From Streptomyces graminofaciens (GTDB taxonomy: Bacteria; Actinomycetota; Actinomycetes; Streptomycetales; Streptomycetaceae), in contig NZ_AP018448.1 in assembly GCF_030294945.1 (NCBI RefSeq), forward strand, positions 4,092,001 through 4,156,000: a DNA stretch of 64,000 nucleotides. The letters run 5' to 3'. Numbering within the stretch: the stretch's first letter is position 1; every line of letters starts with the position of its first letter. The position numbers and the translations under genes were made by a program. Positions 1 to 6,069 of this stretch are shown one piece after another. The notes beneath the pieces were generated by a model. It was not told where the DNA came from, made no database searches, and worked only from the letters and a program-made list of their open reading frames with translations.

Positions 1-660
1 GTAGAGCGCAGCCGGGCGGCCTGTCGAGGGCATCCTCTGTTCGCCCGTGGGCTCTACGAATCCTGTGGTCCTCAGTACCTTGCGCCGAAAGTTGCTCGGG
101 TCCAGCGGCTGCCCCCAGACCACTTCATAGACCGTGCGCAACTCGCTGAGGGTGAACTCCGAGGCACAGAAGGCTGTGGCGACAGGGGTGTATTCGAGTT
201 TGCGGCGGACCTCCTCCAAAGCCTCGGCGAGGATCTCGGAATGATCGAATGCCAGCCTCGTCCCGTCACGGCCGAGCTCCTCCACAGGTGCCCAGTAGGC
301 GTTTTCCGCATCGGTGCCGCCCACGGGCACGGGCAGGTCGGGCCCCAGGGCCAGGTATGCGACGGTGACCACTCGCCCTCTCGGATCTCGTCCTGGATCA
401 CCGTAAGCACCCAACTGTTCCAGGTGCAACAGCCCACCGTCGATACCGGCTTCCTCCCACAACTCGCGCAGAGCCCCTTCCCGCAGGGTCTCGCCTTTCT
501 GGACATACCCGCCGGGGAGCGCAGGCCGACCGAGGAAGGGCTCCAACCCCCGGTCGATCAGAAGCACCATCAGGCGGGCGCCCCGCAGCGTGAAAATCGC
601 CAGGTCCACCGTCACCCACGAGGCCTCCACCTCATCGGAGTCTTTCAGCCAGCCATCCAC
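1..660 (-). CDS. NUDIX hydrolase with C-terminal winged helix (NrtR-like), cut by window edge
   Basis: The minus strand reads without a stop from a GTG at 660 to base 1, so the C-terminus lies outside the window. The N-terminal half is a NUDIX domain with an intact Nudix box (LPGGYVQKGE, then seven residues, then RELWEEAGI). The C-terminal half (EFTLSELRTVYEVVWG, then RRKVLRTTGF) is the winged helix of the NrtR/ADP-ribose-sensing family. An in-frame TGA lies 18 nt before the GTG, and an AGGGG ribosome site precedes it, so the start is well supported. NrtR-type proteins repress NAD genes in response to ADP-ribose. The intact Nudix box suggests this one may also hydrolyse a nucleotide. It is divergent from the 745-4129 cassette, so it could regulate it, which is inference. 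A paralogue lies at 58273-59031. Confidence 0.85.
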   Translation of the reverse strand, partial: MDGWLKDSDEVEASWVTVDLAIFTLRGARLMVLLIDRGLEPFLGRPALPGGYVQKGETLREGALRELWEEAGIDGGLLHLEQLGAYGDPGRDPRGRVVTVAYLALGPDLPVPVGGTDAENAYWAPVEELGRDGTRLAFDHSEILAEALEEVRRKLEYTPVATAFCASEFTLSELRTVYEVVWGQPLDPSNFRRKVLRTTGFVEPTGEQRMPSTGRPAALY

Positions 661-673
661 AAGAACCCCTAAA

Positions 674-713
674 GGTCACATTGACTTGAACACCCTTGCC
701 ACTTATGGTCACA
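674..713 (+). promoter_or_regulatory. Promoter with flanking direct repeats in front of the three-gene cassette
   Basis: TTGACT (681-686) and TATGGT (704-709) are separated by 17 bp, which fits a housekeeping sigma promoter reading toward 745. The heptamer GGTCACA occurs just upstream of the -35 (674-680) and again across the -10 (707-713), 33 bp apart, about three helical turns. This geometry suits a repressor operator. The adjacent NUDIX/winged-helix protein is the obvious candidate binder, but that is inference. Confidence 0.5.
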
Positions 714-744
714 CAGACCTTAACCCAGGAGGCGAGGGCAGGGC

Positions 745-2499
745 ATGGCCGCTCCTTCCGTACCACCCGCAAAGGATTCCGGCGTCGAACCGACGGCTGC
801 AACGCGTCACTTGTGCGCGGGCCCATACGTGGACGAACACTTCCGCGACCTCGTGATTGACAAGGTCTGCACGTCGCCGCACCGCAGGGTCGCCCCGTCC
901 TACGGCTTCGACATCGTCCCCGTCATGCGCCATGCGTGGCGGGCCGCCGCCCTCACGGCCGTTCTGCGCGTCACGTTGCTGGGGTCCGTGATCGCGCCGG
1001 CCTGCGCAGACGCCCTGCCCACGAGCGTTCTCGTCGCGTGCGGCCTCGCCCTCCTGTGGCTGCTCCGTCTGGCACTGCTCATACACCGGGGCGACCGCGA
1101 GCCCCGCACCGACCGAAAGCCCGGACTCCGCAACAAGGAACGGCAGGACCGTCATCGGCGCCGTCTCCGACGGATCCTCCCGCGAAGGCAATCGGAGAAG
1201 TCTCAGGCGCTACAACGCGTCGCAGGCACCGCGCTCGGCCTGGTGACGACCGGCCTCGCGATCGGACTCATCCACCCCCATCACGCCGCCACAGCCCTCG
1301 GCGTGGGGGCAAACATCGTGCTCATGTGCCTCGCCGTCGGAGCGATGCGTCAACTGCAACTCAACCGAATCCTTCGGGCACCGACCCTGCGCCCCGACCG
1401 TCTGACCCCCCGGCAGCGGGTGGCCGACGTTCAGCAGAAAGCCGTGCACACCGTGTATCGCCGCCCCTGCCACAACCAGGACAAGGGAGCGGCCGACGAT
1501 GACGTGGCCGTGTTCACCCTCTTCGGAAAGGAATCGCCGTTCATAGGTGCCGGAGAGATCGTCTACCAGTGGAACCCGCCCATGAGCGTCCAACTCCTGC
1601 GTCCTGTCGAGGACGATGACGCCCCTTTGCACGAACGGGAACACCCCGTACCACCGTTCCATGCCCACGAACTCGTCGAGCACCTGCGCGAGGCAGTCCG
1701 CCTGTTGAACACCGACAGCCACGACGTCCGCCTGCCCGCCCAAGTCAGGGACCGCGTCTACGTGTCCGAGACCGACGTGGCCACCGATCGTTCCCTGCTC
1801 CCCCGGAAGCTCACCGACGTGGATCTACGGGAGATCATCAACACGCCAGGATCAAGGGGGCATCATTTCCTTGAGGTCACAACGCCGCTGGAGGGAGCGG
1901 AGTACGTCGCGACCGTCCTGCTCCACGTCAGCGTACGGGGACGGACCCTGATCATCTCCACGGCGGCATGCGTGCTCGCACACACTCCGAGGTCCTTCCA
2001 ACGGACAGCCGAGTTCGGCCAGCACGGCGTCGTCGCGGTCGTATGGGCCGCATTCCGCGAACTATCCGCCCTCCCCCGGCATGTCCAGCACTCGTGGCGC
2101 ATCATCTGGTATCTCCGCGCTCTGATCAAAGCCGCCGTCCTCCCCCCTGATCTCACCTCCACACCGATACGCAACGTCCTCATCGGCAGTCGCGTGAGCA
2201 TCCGGGAGCAGTCGGCCCAGGCGTGGTCCAAGGTTCAGTTGGAGAAGACCGACATCCTGGGGCGGATGAAGACGATCGAGCAGCGTCTGCTGCGGGCGGC
2301 AGGCGACTTCCTGCTGACCAAGGACGTGGACGCGTCGGAGTTCAACAATCGAGCGCTCAAGATCATCAATAGTGGCATCTTCAACTTCGGCGACAACAAC
2401 ACCATCAGCAACAACGCCATAGGCGATGCGGCCCAAGTCGGCGCACCCGCACACCCCGCCACGGGGACCGACAACGCCAGCGATGGAGGAACTCCGTGA
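745..2499 (+). CDS. Four-helix membrane protein with C-terminal amyloid-like signalling motif (candidate sensor)
   Basis: The protein has 584 residues. Hydrophobic segments at about 66-84, 93-113, 158-176 and 182-202 form two hairpins around a very basic loop (about 118-150). A soluble domain of about 330 residues (210-540) follows; I do not recognise it. The C-terminus carries a G/N-rich motif at residues 544-565 (core GDNNTISNNAIGD), then a short flexible tail. Nearly the same motif starts the next protein. In bacterial amyloid signalling pairs the motif sits at the end of one protein and the start of its partner and transmits the signal by templated assembly, so I infer a sensor or scaffold role at the membrane. 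AGGAGG at 727-732 precedes the ATG. The stop overlaps the next start by 4 bp, implying translational coupling. A start within the first 60 residues is also possible. Confidence 0.8.
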   Translation: MAAPSVPPAKDSGVEPTAATRHLCAGPYVDEHFRDLVIDKVCTSPHRRVAPSYGFDIVPVMRHAWRAAALTAVLRVTLLGSVIAPACADALPTSVLVACGLALLWLLRLALLIHRGDREPRTDRKPGLRNKERQDRHRRRLRRILPRRQSEKSQALQRVAGTALGLVTTGLAIGLIHPHHAATALGVGANIVLMCLAVGAMRQLQLNRILRAPTLRPDRLTPRQRVADVQQKAVHTVYRRPCHNQDKGAADDDVAVFTLFGKESPFIGAGEIVYQWNPPMSVQLLRPVEDDDAPLHEREHPVPPFHAHELVEHLREAVRLLNTDSHDVRLPAQVRDRVYVSETDVATDRSLLPRKLTDVDLREIINTPGSRGHHFLEVTTPLEGAEYVATVLLHVSVRGRTLIISTAACVLAHTPRSFQRTAEFGQHGVVAVVWAAFRELSALPRHVQHSWRIIWYLRALIKAAVLPPDLTSTPIRNVLIGSRVSIREQSAQAWSKVQLEKTDILGRMKTIEQRLLRAAGDFLLTKDVDASEFNNRALKIINSGIFNFGDNNTISNNAIGDAAQVGAPAHPATGTDNASDGGTP

Positions 2500-2556
2500 A
2501 CACCAACCGAGGCATCAGCTCCTACGGGAACGGCAACACCATCAGCAACAACGCCG
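2398..2556 (+). repeat. Paired motif-coding direct repeat (two 21-bp copies)
   Basis: An identical 21-bp segment encoding NTISNNA occurs at 2398-2418, near the end of the membrane-protein gene, and again at 2536-2556, near the start of the nucleosidase-like gene, 138 bp apart. The surrounding codons are less similar in DNA but stay similar in protein over about 22 residues (13 identical). This points to a duplicated or co-evolving signalling motif rather than chance composition. Confidence 0.8.
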
Positions 2557-3413
2557 TGGGCAGCCACGCCCGAGTCATCGCGACGCCGCCCGCAGAACGA
2601 ATCGGCGCACCGATCGCCAGCTCCGTGGCACCCACAGGTCGCGGCACGTGGGACATGGGGATCGTCACCATCCTCAGCGAGGAACTGCGCGCATTGCGCG
2701 ACGAGTTGCAACTCGAACGGCACAAGGAGCCCGGCGGCCTCTACTTCTATCGCGGAGAACACCCCGCCCCGGACTCGACCGCCCGCATCGTCGCCATTCA
2801 GGCTCAGAGCCAGGGGCAACGGTCCACCATGGCCGCTTTGGAGAATCTGCGACGCCACTACGCGCCTCGACTGTGGGCCCTCGTCGGCGTGGGGGGAGGC
2901 ATTCACGACGAGCACGCCCGCATCGGGAACGTCATCGTCTCGACCGAAGTCGTCTACTACGAGAACCGCAAGATCAATCCGCTCGGTGACGTCCGCAGGC
3001 GAGGCGAACACCGGCAGGCCCCGGCCCAGGTGGTGCACGCCGTGAACGCCTTCTTCACGGAGCACGGCACCCCCGCCCGTATCCACGGTCAGCTCGCCTC
3101 GCGATCCTCACAGGAATACGAGGTGTATCCGGGGCTGATCGGCTCCGGTGAAGCAGTCGTCGCCGACCGCGACAGCGACATCCGCCGATATCTCGCGCAC
3201 TACAACGAGAAGGTACTGGCGGTGGACATGGAGGCGGGCGGCTTGAGCCAGTACTGGCAGGAGAACTCCGTCCACGACGAGACGAACCCCGGCTGGATCG
3301 TCGTCCGAGGCGTGTCCGACAACGCCGACGAAAAGAAGGGGCACGCACACCACGAACTCGCGGCCCGAAACGCCGCCCACGTCCTGCGGCTCTTGCTGCC
3401 CTTCGTCTGCTGA
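2496..3413 (+). CDS. Nucleoside phosphorylase/nucleosidase-like effector with N-terminal amyloid-like motif
   Basis: The protein has 305 residues and starts at a GTG within GTGA, overlapping the upstream stop by 4 bp. Residues 6-27 hold the G/N-rich motif (core GNGNTISNNAVGS) matching the C-terminus of the preceding protein. After a linker, residues 52-304 are a PNP_UDP/MTA-SAH nucleosidase-type domain: MGIVTILSEEL start strand, VGVGGGI loop near 131-136, GNVIVST near 144, the nucleoside-binding VDMEA (Met245-Glu246), and RGVSDNAD with the expected catalytic Asp275. Active-site elements therefore look intact. Family members split nucleosides, and related domains are recurrent effectors in bacterial conflict systems. 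I infer that motif-driven assembly activates nucleoside or nucleotide breakdown. The true substrate cannot be read from the sequence. A housekeeping nucleosidase role is unlikely given the motif and neighbours. Confidence 0.85.
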   Translation: MNTNRGISSYGNGNTISNNAVGSHARVIATPPAERIGAPIASSVAPTGRGTWDMGIVTILSEELRALRDELQLERHKEPGGLYFYRGEHPAPDSTARIVAIQAQSQGQRSTMAALENLRRHYAPRLWALVGVGGGIHDEHARIGNVIVSTEVVYYENRKINPLGDVRRRGEHRQAPAQVVHAVNAFFTEHGTPARIHGQLASRSSQEYEVYPGLIGSGEAVVADRDSDIRRYLAHYNEKVLAVDMEAGGLSQYWQENSVHDETNPGWIVVRGVSDNADEKKGHAHHELAARNAAHVLRLLLPFVC

Positions 3414-3463
3414 CGCGATCGATGCCCAGCCGAATGCGATCCGACACCGGGAGAGGGCTCCAC

Positions 3464-4129
3464 ATGACCGATTTCCTGTTAGGCATCCTCGGCTCGCTGG
3501 CAGCCAGCGCGATCCTCCTCGTCCTCGGCTTGCTACGCGGCGCCCGTCCCCTGTGGTGGCTGCTCGCGGCCTGCTCCCGGTACACGGGGACCGGGCTCGG
3601 GCGTGTCTACCGTCACCAGTCCTCCGCCGAACAGGACATCGCCCGCGACCTGCGGCGAGCCCGCTGGGTCAAAGTCCTGGCAGGCCGGGGAAACGTGCTC
3701 ACTCGTGAGGTCTTCTCACCCCTGTGGTCGGCAGAGCCGTCCCCGCCGTCCGTGCAGATCCTGTTGCCCGACCCCGATCCCCGAGAGGACTCGTGGCTCG
3801 ATCGACGCTCTCAGGAGGTGTCTCGGTTCGACCCGGGCTTCACGCGGGGTCTGCTCAGAAGCCAGGTCCGAACGAACATCGACTACTTGGCCCGGGTGAC
3901 GCAGGCGAGGGACGGCATCGAACTGCGCACCTTCAACCTGCCGAACAACTGCCGTGTGATCGCGACGGATCGCGCCGCCTACCTCACTTTCTACAGTGCG
4001 TCGGCACACGGCAGGAACTCCCCGTGCCTGTACGCCCGGGCGCCCGGCCTTCTGTACACCGCTGCCCTGCGCCAATTCGACGCGACCTGGACCCACGCCA
4101 CACCGGCTCTCCCGGCCCCCCTCCCCTGA
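3464..4129 (+). CDS. Single-span membrane protein with PLD-like (DUF5919-like) domain
   Basis: The protein has 221 residues. I chose the ATG at 3464 because GGGAGAGG lies just before it; an upstream ATG at 3422 lacks such a site. A transmembrane helix occupies about residues 4-24, followed by a short basic and aromatic stretch and a soluble domain. VQILLPDPDP, a central helical part and the C-terminal strand pattern (IELRTFNLPNNCRVIATD, then LTFYSASAHG) resemble the phospholipase-D-like fold of actinobacterial DUF5919 proteins. No HKD catalytic motif is visible, so it is more likely a binding or sensing module than a nuclease or lipase. It follows the nucleosidase-like gene by 50 bp in the same direction and is probably the third member of the cassette. 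The family assignment is tentative. Confidence 0.65.
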   Translation: MTDFLLGILGSLAASAILLVLGLLRGARPLWWLLAACSRYTGTGLGRVYRHQSSAEQDIARDLRRARWVKVLAGRGNVLTREVFSPLWSAEPSPPSVQILLPDPDPREDSWLDRRSQEVSRFDPGFTRGLLRSQVRTNIDYLARVTQARDGIELRTFNLPNNCRVIATDRAAYLTFYSASAHGRNSPCLYARAPGLLYTAALRQFDATWTHATPALPAPLP

Positions 4130-4138
4130 CGAACCGGG

Positions 4139-4391
4139 AAAGCGAAAGCCCGTCGAGCGCGAGATGCATCGCGCCCGGATCGGGCTCATTCTCAGCCGCC
4201 AAGACGAGAGAGACATACAGCCCCATGAAGATGTCACGCAGTGCGACCATCTGGGGAGTGCTACGCCACCCAAGCGCCTCGTCGTAGGCACATAGCGCCT
4301 CGTGATCCGCACGGACGAAAGCCGGACCGAATTGCATCGACCGCGATGGCGTCAGTGCCCCTGGTTGGCGCCCCGAGACCCCGGCAATCAC
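4139..4391 (-). pseudogene. Possible remnant of a coding region (unknown)
   Basis: On the minus strand an open stretch beginning at a GTG at 4391 and running to about 4139 has protein-like composition (for example EALGWRSTPQMVALRDIFMG and LAAENEPDPGAMHLALDG). An in-frame TGA lies just upstream of the GTG, and no ribosome site is evident. Past about 4130 the frame only runs antisense to the preceding gene. It may be the tail of a decayed gene at the border between the accessory cassette and the conserved chromosome. No family is recognised. The remaining bases up to 4622 show nothing further. Confidence 0.3.
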
Positions 4392-4622
4392 GGAGCCGTG
4401 TCAACAGGACCTCACAGCCACCTCGAACGATACCCGCCTGATGTGATGAGCTTTCAGAACGAGCGTCAGCAACCCGACGACCGCGCGGATACGCCGTGTG
4501 CCACCATCGGCGTGCCCGCCTGAAACCGCAGGTCAGGCGGGCATCACAGATAAGCCCTGTGCTTCGACTGTTGGATGGGTGGGAACAGGTCGAGCAGACG
4601 ACGGACACTGCGAACCCGCAGA

Positions 4623-5951
4623 TCAGGAGCCTTCCCGCACCCGCTCCAGGATCGCCACGCACTCCACATGATGAGTCATCGGGAACAAATCAAACGCCCG
4701 CAACATCCGCACCCGATACCCCCCTTCCCGGAAGTATCCCAGGTCCCGAGCCAACGCCGCCGGATCACAAGCCACATACGCGATCCGGCGCGCCTTCAGC
4801 GACGACAGGTGCTGGACCGTCTTCTTGCCCGCCCCGGCCCGCGGCGGGTCCAGGACGATCAGGTCGACCTCCGTGATGCCCGTGCGCGGGAGCACCGCCT
4901 CGACCTTGCCCTGTTCGATGCGTACGCGGTCGAAGTCGGCCAGGTTGTGCCGGGCGTCCTCCACCGCGCGCTTGCCGGACTCGATGCCGAGGACGGCACC
5001 CTTGTCACCGACCCGGTCGGCGAGGGCGCCCGCGAAGAGGCCCGCCCCGCAGTACAGGTCGAGGGCCATGTCGCCCTTGCGCGGCAGCAGGCCCTGCATG
5101 ACCGCCTTGACGAGGGTGTCCGCGGCCTTCGGGTGGACCTGCCAGAAGCCGCCGCTGCCCACGCGGTACGTACGGTCGTCGGCGCGTTCGCGGACGAAGG
5201 GGCGCCCGTGGACGCGGTGCACGCCCCCGTCCTTCTCCTCGACGCGCATCACCGACACCGGCTTGTCCAGCTCGACGAGCGGCAGTCGCGCACCCGGCCG
5301 AGGCTCAAGGATCACCTGGCGGTCCTGCGAACCCGTCGCCGCGATCGCGTCGATCGACGCCATGCCCGACCAGTCGCGCTTCTCGATGCCCAGCTCGCTC
5401 ACCCCGGGCGCCGCGATCATGCAGTGGTCGATCGGCTCGACCTCGTGAGAGCGGTGCCGACGCAGCCCGGCCCGGCCCGAGTCGTCCACCGCGTACTGCA
5501 CCCGCGTACGCCAGGCCGGGACCTCGCCCGCCGGAACCTTGTCCCCCTCGGCCGGCATCACCGTGCCGTCCCAGCCCGCCTCCTCGGGCGTGAGGCCCGC
5601 GAGCCGCTTCAGCTGCTCGGCGACGACCTCGCCCTTGAACCGCCGCTGGGCACCCGGCTTGGCGTGCTGCCAGTCGCAGCCTCCGCAGCGGCCCGGACCG
5701 GCGTACGGGCAGGGGGCCTCGACGCGGTCCTTGGACGGCGACAGAACCGACACCGCGTCGGCCCGCAGGAAGCGCGCGCCCTCCTCGCCCTCGGTCACCC
5801 GTGCCACGACCCGCTCACCGGGCAGTGTGTGCCGTACGAAGAGGACCTGGCCCTCGGACGTACGGGCGATGCAGTGTCCACCGTGGGCGACGGGGCCGAC
5901 CTCGACCTCGTACTCCTCCCCTACCAGCGACTTCTTCTCTTCTGCCTGCAT
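4623..5951 (-). CDS. Class I SAM-dependent RNA (uracil-C5) methyltransferase, TrmA/RumA family
   Basis: The protein has 442 residues. An N-terminal TRAM-type OB domain (about 8-70) is followed by a cysteine cluster (CPYAGPGRCGGCDWQH, about residues 81-96), as in the Fe-S-containing RumA/RlmD branch. The methyltransferase core has DLYCGAGLFAG for SAM binding, LDPPRAGAG, and a nucleophilic cysteine in YVACDPAALARDL. The expected role is methylation of uridine C5 in rRNA or tRNA. ATG 5951 fits family starts (MQAEEKKSLVGEEYEVE); a TTG 45 nt upstream would only add an unconserved basic tail. The gene marks the start of the conserved chromosomal segment. Which RNA is modified cannot be decided from the sequence. 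Confidence 0.92.
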   Translation of the reverse strand: MQAEEKKSLVGEEYEVEVGPVAHGGHCIARTSEGQVLFVRHTLPGERVVARVTEGEEGARFLRADAVSVLSPSKDRVEAPCPYAGPGRCGGCDWQHAKPGAQRRFKGEVVAEQLKRLAGLTPEEAGWDGTVMPAEGDKVPAGEVPAWRTRVQYAVDDSGRAGLRRHRSHEVEPIDHCMIAAPGVSELGIEKRDWSGMASIDAIAATGSQDRQVILEPRPGARLPLVELDKPVSVMRVEEKDGGVHRVHGRPFVRERADDRTYRVGSGGFWQVHPKAADTLVKAVMQGLLPRKGDMALDLYCGAGLFAGALADRVGDKGAVLGIESGKRAVEDARHNLADFDRVRIEQGKVEAVLPRTGITEVDLIVLDPPRAGAGKKTVQHLSSLKARRIAYVACDPAALARDLGYFREGGYRVRMLRAFDLFPMTHHVECVAILERVREGS

Positions 5952-6069
5952 GGCGGGGTGACTCCACAACGATCGGGAAAGGGAACGGCCGGACAACAGC
6001 CCACCAGTCTACGTGGACCGCGCCCGGCCGTTCACCACGAGCCGCCGACGGGCACCGGCCCGGACGACC

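Noticed and set aside
3422..3463. An upstream ATG start for the PLD-like gene
   Set aside because: ATG 3464 has a strong ribosome site and places the membrane helix at the N-terminus; the earlier ATG has no such site.
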